A stretch of DNA of 64,000 nucleotides from Pseudomonas baltica. Lineage in GTDB: Bacteria; Pseudomonadota; Gammaproteobacteria; Pseudomonadales; Pseudomonadaceae. Below, in pieces: positions 40,001 to 48,459 of the stretch. The notes under the pieces are model-generated. The model was not told the DNA's origin, made no database searches, and worked only from the letters and a program-made list of their open reading frames with translations. The translations under genes and the position numbers were made by a program. How positions within the stretch are numbered: the first letter of the stretch is position 1; every line of letters starts with the position of its first letter. The stretch lies in the NCBI RefSeq assembly GCF_031880315.1, contig NZ_CP134771.1, positions 1,550,001 through 1,614,000 on the forward strand, given 5' to 3'.

Positions 40001-41127
40001 CGCAAATGACCGGCGGGTAGTTGCCAGAGTTGCTCGATGAAGGCCCGGTCGGCGGCCACCTGATTGGAGCGCTGGCCAGGCAGGCCGGGGCCCATGTAGC
40101 CCATCTCGCGGCCGCCCATGGCATTGGGCTGGCCGGTGAGGGAAAACGGCCCGCTGCCCGGCCGACAGATAGCCCCCGTCGCGAGGTGCAGGTTGCACAG
40201 GGCATTGGTGTTCCAGGTGCCGTGGGTGCTCTGATTGAGGCCCATGGTCCAGCAGCTCATCCATTCGCCAGCCTCGCCGATCCATTGCGCGGCGGTGCGG
40301 ATATCGTCCTCCTTCAGGCCCGTGATCTCCGCTACGTGGGCCGGTGTATAGGCTTGCAGAAAGGCCGGCATGGCCTCCCAGCCATCGGTGTGACGCGCAA
40401 TGAAGTCGGCGTCGACATGGCCGTTCTCGACCAGCAGATACAGCAGCCCGTTGAGCAGTGCCAGATCGCTGCCGGGCGCTATCTGCAGGAACAGATCGGC
40501 CTTGTCGGCGGTGGCGCTGCGCCGCGGGTCGACGACGATCAACCGCGCCCCGGCCTTGCGCCGATCGAGCAGGCGCAGGAACAAGATCGGGTGACAATCG
40601 GCCATGTTGGCGCCGATCACGAAAAATACATCGGCGTGATCGAAATCGTCATACGAGCCCGGCGGCCCATCGGCGCCCAGCGACAACTTGTAGCCGCTGC
40701 CGGCGCTGGCCATGCACAACCGCGAGTTGGATTCGATATGGCGGGTGCGCACGAAGCCCTTGGCGAGCTTGTTGGCCAGGTACTGGGCTTCCAGCGACAT
40801 CTGCCCCGATACGTAGAGCGCCAGCGCGTCCGGGCCGTGCTCGTCGATGATCGCGCGCAAACGCCGTGCGGTGCTGCTGATGGCCTCATCGATGGCAACC
40901 TGCACGGGCTCGCGCTGGCGCTCGTGGCGCATGAATGCCGCGTTCATCCGACCCGGTGCGGTGAGGGCTTGCGCACAGGTGCTGCCCTTGGTGCACAGGC
41001 GGCCAAAGTTGGCGGGGTGCAGTTTGTCGCCGCTGACCTTGATCACACGGTTGTCGGCCACGCTCATGACGATGCCACAGCCGACACCGCAATAGGGGCA
41101 CACGCTACGAACGTGGGTGCTGTTCAT
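37087..41127 (-). CDS. Fused assimilatory nitrate reductase / CysJ-like flavoprotein reductase
   Basis: One polypeptide of 1346 residues joins a molybdenum nitrate reductase to its NADPH-dependent electron donor. N-terminal [4Fe-4S] cysteines are C10, C13, C17 and C45 ([18 protein letters not shown]). The Mo-bis-MGD body runs to about 540, and the molydopterin-binding domain about 595-730. A flavodoxin domain (about 797-940, [15 protein letters not shown]), FAD-binding domain (about 960-1190, RLYSISSSP) and NADPH domain (about 1195-1346, [18 protein letters not shown]) follow. Residues about 559-588 are encoded by a REP element. Start is ATG 41127; the longer open frame runs through the leader terminator. 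Such fusions are annotated in other Pseudomonas. Confidence 0.93.
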   Translation of the reverse strand: MNSTHVRSVCPYCGVGCGIVMSVADNRVIKVSGDKLHPANFGRLCTKGSTCAQALTAPGRMNAAFMRHERQREPVQVAIDEAISSTARRLRAIIDEHGPDALALYVSGQMSLEAQYLANKLAKGFVRTRHIESNSRLCMASAGSGYKLSLGADGPPGSYDDFDHADVFFVIGANMADCHPILFLRLLDRRKAGARLIVVDPRRSATADKADLFLQIAPGSDLALLNGLLYLLVENGHVDADFIARHTDGWEAMPAFLQAYTPAHVAEITGLKEDDIRTAAQWIGEAGEWMSCWTMGLNQSTHGTWNTNALCNLHLATGAICRPGSGPFSLTGQPNAMGGREMGYMGPGLPGQRSNQVAADRAFIEQLWQLPAGHLRSEAGVGTVAMFDAMAAGSIKACWIICTNPVASVANRQQVIEALRTAELVITQDAYLDTETNRYADVLLPGALWAEAEGVMINSERNLTLMPKAVDAPGEAMADWQIIARIACAMGYVEGFSYSSAEQVFEEIKGAWNPGTGYDLRGASYARLREAPLQWPCAPDSSSTRAPIRYLEGDASHAGLFASKLCSRSTNSADAVHPGEQGLPAKGPSDSAMIPGTTRALRFATANGRAQFFARPHMPPAELPDDDYPLVLNTGRVQHQWHTLTKTGKIATLNKLNPGPFIEVHPEDAQALAIGEGDQVEVRSRRGLAVLPARITDRVRQGSCFAPFHWNDVFGEQWAINALTSDAVDPLSLQPEFKYAAVALQRVGSPLIATREWQDHPAIPLALPRVAEHADAQQSQALGQAAAQRSCPVEEPAAQWVLWASQTGNAEALAERVVTQLRDTGHVVRSGAMGEVALSDLKGAASLLLIASTFGDGDAPDNGAGLWTALHGEAALDCAQWRYAVLALGDSSYDQFCGFGRKLDERLHGLGARRLLERVECEPDYEESASAWLASIRVALEVSAIAPLFEPTRQTSNERARPRTISQPPQPSAPLYSKHRPYKARLLHNHRLNSPGAQKETRHIAFDLTDSGFDYQAGDALGVWPSNCLTLVEDLLGTLRLDSGQAVTLKDQGDMALAVALQKHLDICRITPDWLRIVAEHSNSALLTELLAPEHKARLKDWLWGRQLVDLLHEFPVDIDATQLLGLLKPLQPRLYSISSSPKVTPHEVHLTVSTVRYRCNDRARSGVCSGFLADRAQQTLVPIFTQRSAHFRVPADPHAPMIMVGPGTGVAPFRAFLQERQATGAPGKNWLLFGEQRQASDFYYRDELQAWQRDGHLQRLDTAFSRDQQAKVYVQQRLLEQGAQLWQWLEEGGHFYVCGDASAMARDVDAALRQVVAEHGGMSGEQAQAYVQGLSNAKRYVRDVY
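39366..39453. repeat. REP pair inside the nitrate reductase coding sequence
   Basis: CCTTCGCGGGCAAGCCTTGC (39370-39389) and the facing GGAGCAAAGCTTGCTCGCGA (39427-39446) are recognisable REP arms with a 30-40 base spacer. They lie wholly within the reading frame of the fused nitrate reductase, which stays open, and encode about 30 residues between the catalytic core and the C-terminal Mo-cofactor domain. Confidence 0.85.
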
Positions 41128-41655
41128 GGGCTCTCGCTCATCTTTGTGGCGGTGTGCAAAACAAAAAAGGCGCCAGCTGCCTACGCTCGATGAGCGGGGC
41201 AACACGGCGCCTTTGTCGTGTCTGGTTCGGGTTGTGGGGATTACCTGAGTGAGGACGATGCAAAGGTCGCGCCATGGTCGGCGATGGGCGGTCGTACTGG
41301 GGCAGACAGGTAACTGCGCGAGGCTCAACGTCGTTCATGCCCCCCAAGCGAGCATCCCTGCACCCTGCCGGAGCACAGTCGCGAGGGAGCGATAGCGGCG
41401 CTGGAGTCGTACCGACGAGCTGCTGTGTTATCCGATTGAACGATGCCAAGCCGCAAATCCGCGAGCTAGAGCGGTTGCACTACTTGTTGAGGTAAAAATG
41501 CCAAAAATAGTGGATTTCGTCCTGTCGTGAGCCGCGTTGACAGCCTCAGGACCCCGTCATAGGATGTCCTACAGGTCCATTCAAGCTGTCGCTTTCTCGA
41601 TGAAATGGATGCCGCGCTCGACACGGTCAATAACAATAAAAAGGAAGCCGCAATA
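41128..41655. other. Divergent intergenic region, nitrate reductase / MFS transporter
   Basis: 528 bases with no gene I can support. The left third is the nitrate reductase leader with its attenuator (listed separately). An AT-rich stretch near 41480-41530 probably holds promoters for one or both divergent genes. I could not recognise a convincing sigma-54 site, which would be expected if NtrC controls nitrate assimilation here. Confidence 0.5.
41163..41273 (-). promoter_or_regulatory. Attenuator in the nitrate reductase leader
   Basis: On the minus strand AAAGGCGCC (41214-41206) and GGCGCCTTT (41174-41166) form the outer stem of a terminator with inner TGCC/GGCA and CGCTC/GAGCG stems, followed by six T. 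Upstream, GGCGCGACCTTTG (41273-41261) can pair with CAAAGGCGCC, the 5' arm of that terminator, giving a mutually exclusive antiterminator with a small bulge. The T-run ends 36 bases before the ATG. The same logic is seen in the nirB leader. Confidence 0.65.
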
Positions 41656-42984
41656 ATGACAATACAGGTCCCTCCACAGCTCCAGCCGCAAATAGCGGTG
41701 CCGCAATCACGCTTGACCCGCTACCGATGGATCATCTGCGCCCTGCTGTTCATCGCCATCGGCATCAACTACATCGATCGCCAGATGATCGGTATCCTCA
41801 AGCCCACCCTCGCCGCTGAACTCAAGTGGTCGGAAACCGACTACGCCAACATCGTCTTCTGGTTCCAGTGCGCCTACGCCATCGGCTTCCTGACGTTCGG
41901 CCGCATCATCGACAAGGTCGGCGTGCGCATCGGCTATGCCATGGCCTTCACTATCTGGACCATTGCCAGCATCGGTCACGGGCTGGTCACCACGGTCACT
42001 CAGTTCGCCCTGGCACGCTTCACCCTCGGGCTGGGTGAGTCGGGCAGCTTTCCGTCCAGCCTCAAGGCCGTGTCGGAATGGTTTCCGCAAAAGGAACGGG
42101 CGCTGGCCACCGGGATCTTCAACGCCGGTACGGCCTTCGGCCCGATCGTTACCCCGCTGCTGGTACCGGCCATCACCCTGGCCTGGGGCTGGCGCGCGGC
42201 GTTCATCTCCATCGGTATCGTCACCTCCTTTTGGCTGATCGCCTGGGTGATCATGTACCGTCGCCCGGCAGAGCACTCGAAAGTCAGCCCGGCGGAACTG
42301 GCCTATATCCAGTCCGATGACAGCGTCATTTCAGCCGGCGCCCCGCCAGTGAAAATCTCTTGGGTCAAGCTGCTGGGCTTTCGCGAGACCTGGGCTTATG
42401 CGGCCGGCAAGTTCCTCACCGACCCGATCTGGTGGCTGTACCTGTTCTGGCTGCCGGACTTCCTCGGCAAGACCTACGGCCTGGACCTCAAATCGTTCGG
42501 CCCGCCGCTGATTGCCGTGTATATCCTCGCCGATGTCGGCTCGGTGTTGGGTGGCTGGGGCTCGTCGAAGCAGATGAAACTGGGCCGCTCGGCCAACGTG
42601 TCGCGCAAGACCACCATGCTGCTGTGTGCATTGGCCGTGACCCCGATCGTGACCGCGCAGTTCGTCTCCAGCCTGTGGCTGGTGGTGGCGATCATCGGCC
42701 TGGCAGCGGCGGCGCATCAGGCCTGGTCGGCGAACCTGATGACCTTGCCTTCCGATCTGTTTCCCAAAGAGGCGGTGGCTTCGGTGATCGGTATCGGCGG
42801 CATGGCCGGTGCCATGGGCGGCATGCTGATGACCACTTACAACGGCTACATCCTTGAAGTGTTCAAGTCGTATCAGCCGATCTTTATCGTGGCCGGCAGT
42901 ATGTATCTGGTAGCGATTGTGGTGATTCACTTCCTTACCCCACGGCTTACGCCAGTGGCGGTGGAGCGGATCAAGGCCAGTTGA
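41656..42984 (+). CDS. MFS transporter, hexuronate/galactonate (ExuT-like) type
   Basis: An inner-membrane major facilitator of 442 residues with twelve predicted segments. YRWIICALLFIAIGINYIDRQMIGI (about 21-45), the motif-A-like FGRIIDKVGVRIGY near 80 and FPSSLKAVSEWFPQKERALATGIFNAG (about 132-158) place it with the anion:cation symporters for hexuronates and sugar acids, not with NarK nitrate transporters, despite its position beside nitrate reductase. I start at ATG 41656 with AAGGAAG upstream; an earlier ATG lacks conservation. No catabolic enzyme for sugar acids lies nearby. Confidence 0.88.
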   Translation: MTIQVPPQLQPQIAVPQSRLTRYRWIICALLFIAIGINYIDRQMIGILKPTLAAELKWSETDYANIVFWFQCAYAIGFLTFGRIIDKVGVRIGYAMAFTIWTIASIGHGLVTTVTQFALARFTLGLGESGSFPSSLKAVSEWFPQKERALATGIFNAGTAFGPIVTPLLVPAITLAWGWRAAFISIGIVTSFWLIAWVIMYRRPAEHSKVSPAELAYIQSDDSVISAGAPPVKISWVKLLGFRETWAYAAGKFLTDPIWWLYLFWLPDFLGKTYGLDLKSFGPPLIAVYILADVGSVLGGWGSSKQMKLGRSANVSRKTTMLLCALAVTPIVTAQFVSSLWLVVAIIGLAAAAHQAWSANLMTLPSDLFPKEAVASVIGIGGMAGAMGGMLMTTYNGYILEVFKSYQPIFIVAGSMYLVAIVVIHFLTPRLTPVAVERIKAS

Positions 42985-43001
42985 TCGCGCCGCCCCACTG
43001 T

Positions 43002-43083
43002 AGCGAGGGGCTTGCCGCGGAAAATATCAGGTCGCATGCATTAGCGCCGACCTGGCATCTTTCCGGGCAAGCCCCTTGCGACA
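43002..43083. repeat. Inverted repeat pair of a second REP type
   Basis: TGTAGCGAGGGGCTTGCCGCGGAAA (from 43002) faces TTTCCGGGCAAGCCCCTTGCGACAC (to 43083), separated by about 33 bases. The GTAGCGAGGGGCTTGCC core differs from the GGGAGCAAGGCTTGCCCGCG type used elsewhere. It lies after the MFS gene. Confidence 0.7.
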
Positions 43084-43237
43084 CGGTTGATCTCCCTCAT
43101 TCACCCTCGTATCATCCCGGACCAGGCGTGCTCTGCGCCTCCATCCGCGGAAAGGGCTGTGCCCAGGACCTGATTCACCCTCATTCTCGCTACGACTCCC
43201 GACCTTAAAGCGGACAAGGTTCATTCAAGGAGTTCGT

Positions 43238-44473
43238 ATGTCCGTACCGCGCATTTTTTCGCCCCACCACGGCCGCCTCAACCTCGAGCAGCTCAAGAAG
43301 CAAGCCAAGGAACTGCTGCGTGAACTTCACGCAGGCTCGGCGCCCAAGCATCAGGCCCAGCTCAAGCGATCGCCCGCCACCCTGACCGATGCCCAATGGC
43401 TGATCGCTCGCGGCTATGGTTTCGCCACCTGGCCCAAGCTCAAGGCGCATGTCGATGCCATCGACTTCGCCGCCCGCCAACCGGATTTCACCGCCAGCGA
43501 CGAGGCCAACAGCTGCCACTGGCGCTGCGGCAACGATATCGAACACAGCCTGCGCCTGGCCGGCTTCAAGGGCGGCTTCCAGATGATGGCCGACCCGCTG
43601 TGCATGGGCCCGGTACAAGCACTGCCGGTTGAGGCGTATCGCGCGCAACGCAGCCAGTACATCAGCCAGGTATTCAACCTGCCGCTGGCCGATGTGCAAC
43701 GGCGCACCGACCACGAATACGACCGGCTGGCGCAATTGGGCGACACACCTGGAGTGTTGTGGTGCGAAGCCGATGCCTACGACCAGCTGTTTCTGGTGCG
43801 CGCCCTGGCAGGTCTCGATCGCCTGCCGGAGCACCGCCTGGAACTGGTGCAGATCAACGCCGTGCCGGGGGTGCAGCGCTTTATCGGCATCGGCCAACTG
43901 GCCCCCGACCTGCTGGCGTGGCTATGGCCGCAACGCCGGGCCGTAACGGCCGAAGCACTAGCGCTCGCACGCCGCACTTGGGCCGCCTACTGTGCGGCTT
44001 CACCGCTGGCGCTGGCGGATATCGCCGGCGCTGAACACCCCAGCCTGCCGCTGCTTGCCCCCGCACTGCGCCGACAATTGCAAGAGCTGCCCGGTGTGCG
44101 CGATGGCCTGTCACTGACCGAGCGCCTGGCCTTGCAGACGTTGCTTGAGGGCGGCGAAATGCCCTGTGGGCGAGTGTTTGCCGCGCTGATGGAGATACGT
44201 GAACCGCTGCCATATCTGGGCGACATGATGTTCTACGCCATGATGCGGCCGCTGATCGATGGCGCCAGGCCCTTGATCAGCGAAACAGGAAAAGAGTTGG
44301 ACCGGCCTCTGCGGCCACTGCAATTGACCAGCTTGGGGCAGCAAGTACTGGCAGGTGAAGCCTACTGGCCGGACCACGCGGATGCGCCGCGGTGGATTGG
44401 CGGGGTCTGTATTCAAACTCGCGAGCCGCACTGGGCCATGGGTGGCGATGGCCGGCCTGTCTGGCGGGGCTGA
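43238..44473 (+). CDS. DUF1835 domain-containing protein
   Basis: A soluble 411-residue protein of unknown function. The N-terminal segment (LEQLKKQAKELLRELHAG, then LTDAQWLIARGYGFATWPKLKAHVDA, about residues 16-70) is the short helical module often found in front of ankyrin-type and related proteins. The DUF1835 core follows (CHWRCGNDIEHSLRLAGFKG and MADPLCMGPV, about 90-125). The C-terminal part (about 230-400) has an all-helical look and resembles the DUF3658-type region that accompanies DUF1835. AAGGAG lies seven bases before the ATG. Monocistronic by position. Confidence 0.82.
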   Translation: MSVPRIFSPHHGRLNLEQLKKQAKELLRELHAGSAPKHQAQLKRSPATLTDAQWLIARGYGFATWPKLKAHVDAIDFAARQPDFTASDEANSCHWRCGNDIEHSLRLAGFKGGFQMMADPLCMGPVQALPVEAYRAQRSQYISQVFNLPLADVQRRTDHEYDRLAQLGDTPGVLWCEADAYDQLFLVRALAGLDRLPEHRLELVQINAVPGVQRFIGIGQLAPDLLAWLWPQRRAVTAEALALARRTWAAYCAASPLALADIAGAEHPSLPLLAPALRRQLQELPGVRDGLSLTERLALQTLLEGGEMPCGRVFAALMEIREPLPYLGDMMFYAMMRPLIDGARPLISETGKELDRPLRPLQLTSLGQQVLAGEAYWPDHADAPRWIGGVCIQTREPHWAMGGDGRPVWRG

Positions 44474-44491
44474 TTTGCGATGTGCTTCAGG

Positions 44492-44585
44492 GCCTCTTCA
44501 CCGCGAACGCGCACCCTTGTGCCCACAGAGTCGAGCGGTCTTGAGTCGTACACCTGTGGGAGCAAAGCTTGCTCGCGAAAGGGCC
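44492..44585. repeat. REP pair
   Basis: GCCTCTTCACCGCGAACGCG...CCCACAG (44492-44527) faces CCTGTGGGAGCAAAGCTTGCTCGCGAAAGGGCC (44553-44585). It lies between the DUF1835 gene and the GNAT gene. Confidence 0.7.
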
Positions 44586-44699
44586 CTATGCCCCCACACA
44601 TCAGCCACTGAATACATCCAGCAGCATCCAGCCGCCTCCTGGCTGGACAACCACCCCCCGCAGACGCTAGCGTCCACCTCTTTGCCAAGAGGCCTGACT

Positions 44700-45131
44700 A
44701 TGGACGCTATCGTCGACTACTCCGATTCTCTGCACCGGGCCAGCGTCATCGCCCTGTGGGACAACGTCTTCGATCACCCCACCGAACACCGCCTGCCAAG
44801 CCGCTCCATCGACATGAAACTGGCCCACGCGGATCAGTTGTTCTTCGTCGCCCTCGCCGGCGACAAGGTGGTCGGCACGGTGCTCGCCGGCTACGACGGC
44901 CACCGCGGCTGGCTGTACTCGGTGAGCGTCGATCCAGGCCACCGCCGCCAAGGCATCGGCGAAGCCCTGGTGCACCACGCAGAGGCAGCGCTGGTGCGCC
45001 TCGGCTGCTTGAAAATCAACCTGCAAGTGGTCAATACCAATACCGAGATCGTGCCGTTTTACGAGTCACTGGGCTACAGCGTCGAGCACCATGTCAGCAT
45101 GGGCAAACGCCTCTACGACCGGCTGGATTGA
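44700..45131 (+). CDS. GNAT family N-acetyltransferase
   Basis: A 143-residue acetyltransferase. The acetyl-CoA loop appears as VSVDPGHRRQGIGEALVHHAE near residues 77-97, and the C-terminal VVNTNTEIVPFYESLGYSVE is the usual motif-B end. It resembles the YpeA group; the acceptor is unknown. I start at ATG 44700, since the open frame upstream runs through the REP pair and has no family similarity. Confidence 0.9.
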   Translation: MDAIVDYSDSLHRASVIALWDNVFDHPTEHRLPSRSIDMKLAHADQLFFVALAGDKVVGTVLAGYDGHRGWLYSVSVDPGHRRQGIGEALVHHAEAALVRLGCLKINLQVVNTNTEIVPFYESLGYSVEHHVSMGKRLYDRLD

Positions 45132-45223
45132 AGCACCACCAGGGTTGCGCAGCAGTGTGAACCAAGCGCTGCAGATAGGGCCCCGCGAACGTGATTACCA
45201 CTGAAATATGTTTTAAGTTCGGG

Positions 45224-45276
45224 CCATCCAGCGATGTATATAGTGAGGTCTCTCACTTCTCGACAACCCTGGATGG
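45224..45276. promoter_or_regulatory. Nested inverted repeats upstream of the propeller gene
   Basis: CCATCCAG (45224-45231) and CTGGATGG (45269-45276) enclose GTGAG-GTCT-CTCAC (45243-45256). They lie within 70 bases of the start of the next gene and could be an operator or a leader hairpin. Confidence 0.4.
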
Positions 45277-45289
45277 ACCTGGAAAGCAC

Positions 45290-46474
45290 ATGACCACACC
45301 TTCTTTTCGCTTCGCCTTGAAACCGGTTTCAGTCTGCCTTCTGGCCCTGTTTGCGGCGCACTCTGCCTTCGCTGCCGACTGGGTGGTTTCCTCGAACGAC
45401 GGCAAGTACCAGCGCGCTCAAGGCCTCGACACCTACCCCGCCAACCCTGTCCCGGACACCCTTACGGTGCTGGATGCCAGCGTCTTCCCACCCAAGGTCA
45501 ACCAGACCGTCGAGATCGAAAACGGTATTCAAGGCCCACCCCAGGCCGCTGCCATCAGCCCGGACGGCAAACTGGCGCTGATCGCTGCGCCCACCCGCTA
45601 TGACCAGGCGAACAAAAAGCTGTTGATGGACACTTTCCTGCAAGTGGTCGACCTCTCCGCCAAACCTGCCAAGGTCACCCACATCGAACTCGGCAGCCAT
45701 CCGCAAGCCGTCGCGTTTGACCGTAGCGGCACCTGGGGCCTGGTGACCTGCGTGGACGGCAGCGTGCGGCCGCTGCGTATCGAAGGGCAGCAGGTGACAC
45801 TGCTCGACCCCATCAACATCAGCAGCAAACGCCTGGCCGGCGTAGTGTTCACCCACGATGGCCAGCACGCGCTGGCCGCCATGCGTGACGAACAAGGCGT
45901 CGCGGTGCTGGACCTCAAGGACGGCAAATGGGTCGACAGCGGCGACCGGGTCAGCACCGGTGTGGCGCCGTACACCGTCGATGCCTCCAGCGATGGCCAC
46001 TGGGCCGTGGTCAGCAACGTCGGCCTCGCCGGCCTGGCTTACAAAGGGCGCTTGGCGGCGGACGTGGACAGCGTGACCCTGATCGACGTGTCCAAGGCCC
46101 CATTCCGCGCGGTGCAGCACCTCACCGTACCGGCCACCCCCGAAGGCGTGGCAATCTCCCCCGACGGCAAATGGATCGCGGCCCAATCGATCGACGGCTC
46201 CAACCTCACCCCCGACAACCCCGGCGCCCGCCCCCACGGCCTCGTAACCCTGTTCGCGATCAAGAACGGCAAGGCCACGCAGGTGTCGCAAGTGGCCGAT
46301 GGTGTCGCAGCACAGGGCGTCGTTTTCAGCGCCGACAGCAAGCACGTCATCGTGCAGTTCAACGTCGAACACCAGTTGGGGCTGTACAGCATCGAAGGGC
46401 AGAAACTGGTGGATACCGGCAAGCGCATCCCGGTCGCTGGCGGCCCCTCCTCACTGCGCAGCACCCCTCGCTGA
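45290..46474 (+). CDS. Exported beta-propeller (YncE/lactonase-like) protein
   Basis: A periplasmic protein of 394 residues. A signal peptide (about 1-28, ending AHSAFAADW) precedes repeated blades of the type AAAISPDGKLALIAAP, VAFDRSGTWGLVTCVDG, VVFTHDGQHALAAMRDEQ, VDASSDGHWAVVSN, VAISPDGKWIAAQS and VVFSADSKHVIVQFN, about six to seven blades. No catalytic residues can be assigned; binding or lactonase function is possible. I start at ATG 45290, directly before the signal peptide. Confidence 0.87.
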   Translation: MTTPSFRFALKPVSVCLLALFAAHSAFAADWVVSSNDGKYQRAQGLDTYPANPVPDTLTVLDASVFPPKVNQTVEIENGIQGPPQAAAISPDGKLALIAAPTRYDQANKKLLMDTFLQVVDLSAKPAKVTHIELGSHPQAVAFDRSGTWGLVTCVDGSVRPLRIEGQQVTLLDPINISSKRLAGVVFTHDGQHALAAMRDEQGVAVLDLKDGKWVDSGDRVSTGVAPYTVDASSDGHWAVVSNVGLAGLAYKGRLAADVDSVTLIDVSKAPFRAVQHLTVPATPEGVAISPDGKWIAAQSIDGSNLTPDNPGARPHGLVTLFAIKNGKATQVSQVADGVAAQGVVFSADSKHVIVQFNVEHQLGLYSIEGQKLVDTGKRIPVAGGPSSLRSTPR

Positions 46475-46564
46475 AATCCCTGTAGCGAGAGGGATTTTCC
46501 CCGACAGCGTCGTGTCAGAACACCATCCGTGGCTGACACACCGAATCGGCGCCAAGCCCCTTCG

Positions 46565-47449
46565 CTATAGCTGCGCGCGTTGCAAATCCTCCAGCAGCCC
46601 CGCCCCTGTCGGGTCCCAGCCCAACTCGGCGCGGGTCTTGGCGCTCGTGGCCTTCAAGTCCTTGTCCACGAACGTCGCCAACCAGCCAAAATGCCCAACG
46701 GCTTCTTCTGCGGATAACGCCACCAACGGCACGTCCAGGCGCTGTGCCACGGTCTGGGCGATGCTTTTGAAACTCACGTCGACCTCGGCCGAAGCGTGAT
46801 AGCGCATGCCCGCCGTGCCCTTCTCCAGCACCAGGCGATACAAGCGTGCGGTGTCTGCGGCATGGGCCGCCGACCAGCTGTTCAGGCCCTCGCCGACATA
46901 AGCGCAGCGGCCGGTGCGCTGGGCGTGGGCGATGAGATAACTCACCAGCCCCTGCTTCAGAGTGTCGTGAATCTGCGTCAACCGTATCACCCTGACGTCA
47001 ACGCCACGCTGTGACAACTCGCGCCCGGCCAGCTCCGAGGCCACGCGCGGATTGGGGTGCTCGGGGTCGAAGTGGTCTTCGATCGCCGCCTGTCCGGGAC
47101 CTGGCGAACCCGCAGCAGCGCCAGTAGTGATGATCAACGGCCGCTCGGAACCCTCCAGCGCCGCGCCCAGGGCGATGATCGCGCGGTAGTCCTTCTGGCA
47201 GTTGTCGGCGAAGTGGGTGAAGTCATGATCGAACGCCGTATGGATCACCGCCTCACAAGCCGCCGCCCCCCGTTGCAGGCCCGGCAGGTCCTCGATATCG
47301 CCATACAGCACCTCGGCCCCCAGCGCCTTGAGCGCCTGCGCGCCCGCATCCGAGCGAGTCAGGCCCAGCACTCGGTGGCCGGCGTCGATCAACTCGGCCG
47401 CCACCCGGGAACCGATAAAACCTGTAGCACCCGTAAGAAATACACGCAT
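46565..47449 (-). CDS. SDR/NAD-dependent epimerase-like protein
   Basis: An atypical/extended SDR of 294 residues. VFLTGATGFIGSRVAAELIDAGH at the N-terminus binds NAD(P), and HTAFDHDF follows near residue 72. The extended-SDR YxxxK active site is not obvious: the region where it should lie reads RVASELAGRELSQRG, so it may be a non-catalytic or atypical (NmrA-like) member. It diverges from the XRE/MmyB-type gene, which probably regulates it. Confidence 0.85.
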   Translation of the reverse strand: MRVFLTGATGFIGSRVAAELIDAGHRVLGLTRSDAGAQALKALGAEVLYGDIEDLPGLQRGAAACEAVIHTAFDHDFTHFADNCQKDYRAIIALGAALEGSERPLIITTGAAAGSPGPGQAAIEDHFDPEHPNPRVASELAGRELSQRGVDVRVIRLTQIHDTLKQGLVSYLIAHAQRTGRCAYVGEGLNSWSAAHAADTARLYRLVLEKGTAGMRYHASAEVDVSFKSIAQTVAQRLDVPLVALSAEEAVGHFGWLATFVDKDLKATSAKTRAELGWDPTGAGLLEDLQRAQL

Positions 47450-47497
47450 GATCCTGTCCCCTGTCGTTGATATGGCAGCAGCCTGCGCTTAGTCTCT

Positions 47498-47544
47498 ATC
47501 CTGTAAAAGTAGGGACGTTATCAGGGTATACGCACTAACAGGAT
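47498..47544. promoter_or_regulatory. Candidate operator between SDR and MmyB-type regulator genes
   Basis: ATCCTGT (47498-47504) and ACAGGAT (47538-47544) form an inverted repeat with 33 bases between arms, in the 99-base divergent promoter region. Confidence 0.4.
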
Positions 47545-47548
47545 CAAC

Positions 47549-48385
47549 ATGCCGGATCAGCTCGCGAACCCCCTTGGGGTCTACCTCAAAGATTGCCGCA
47601 GCCGCCTCGACCCGGCCGCCTTCGGCCTGCCTGCAACGCGCCGGCGCACGCCCGGCCTGCGCCGTGAAGAAGTCGCCCAGCGCGCCAATATCAGCGCCAC
47701 CTGGTACACCTGGCTGGAACAGGGCCGCGGCGGCGCGCCCTCCGCGCAGGTGCTCAATCGCATCGCCCAAGGCTTGCTGATGACCGAACCGGAGCGCGAG
47801 CATCTGTTCATGCTCGCCTTCGGCCATCTACCCGAAGTCGTCTACAAAGCCCCGGACGGCGTGACGCCGCGCTTGCAACGCCTGCTCGACAGCTTCGAGT
47901 CCAGCCCGGTGATCATCAAGACGGCCACTTGGGACGTCCTGGCGTGGAACCGCGCCGCGACCGTGGTCTTTACCGACTACGGGCAGCTGCCGGTGGCGCA
48001 GCGCAACATCTTGCGGCTGATGTTCTGTAACCCGCGTATGCGCGCCAAGCAGGACGACTGGGACGACATCGCGCGCTTCGTGGTGGCGGCGTTCAGGGCC
48101 GATGCGGCGCGGGCCGGGGCAACCTTGCAAGTGAACAAGCTGGTGGATGAACTGTGCGCCGCCAGCGACCACTTCGCCCGGTTGTGGCGAGATAACGATG
48201 TGCGTGTGCACGGTGAAGGGACCAAGAAGCTGCATCACCCGGTGCTGGGGTTGATCGAGTTGGAGTATTCGGGGTTTGCCGTGGATGGGCGGCCGGATTT
48301 GGGGATGATTGTTTATAACCCGGTGTCGGCGGCGGATGCGGGGCGGATAAAGGCGTTGATCGGCAACATGGATGCACCTGGCTGA
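47549..48385 (+). CDS. XRE regulator with MmyB-like ligand-binding domain
   Basis: A 278-residue regulator. The N-terminal XRE helix-turn-helix (TPGLRREEVAQRANISATWYTWLEQGRG, about 34-61) is followed by the MmyB-like PAS-type domain (about 100-270) with the diagnostic DVLAWNRAATVVFTDY and KKLHHPVLGLIELEYSGFAVDG. In actinomycetes MmyB-like domains bind fatty-acid ligands. Genes of this type usually diverge from a dehydrogenase they repress, as here. Confidence 0.92.
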   Translation: MPDQLANPLGVYLKDCRSRLDPAAFGLPATRRRTPGLRREEVAQRANISATWYTWLEQGRGGAPSAQVLNRIAQGLLMTEPEREHLFMLAFGHLPEVVYKAPDGVTPRLQRLLDSFESSPVIIKTATWDVLAWNRAATVVFTDYGQLPVAQRNILRLMFCNPRMRAKQDDWDDIARFVVAAFRADAARAGATLQVNKLVDELCAASDHFARLWRDNDVRVHGEGTKKLHHPVLGLIELEYSGFAVDGRPDLGMIVYNPVSAADAGRIKALIGNMDAPG

Positions 48386-48459
48386 CGCGATACCAGCACC
48401 TCCCCCGCAGGGAAGGCGCCGCGCCGGAACCGCCGAAAAAATGCGTCGCGTGATAGACG

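Noticed and set aside
41656-42984. MFS gene as the nitrate transporter of the nas cluster
   Set aside because: Although adjacent to nitrate reductase, its motifs belong to the hexuronate/galactonate symporters and lack the NarK/NasA nitrate signatures.
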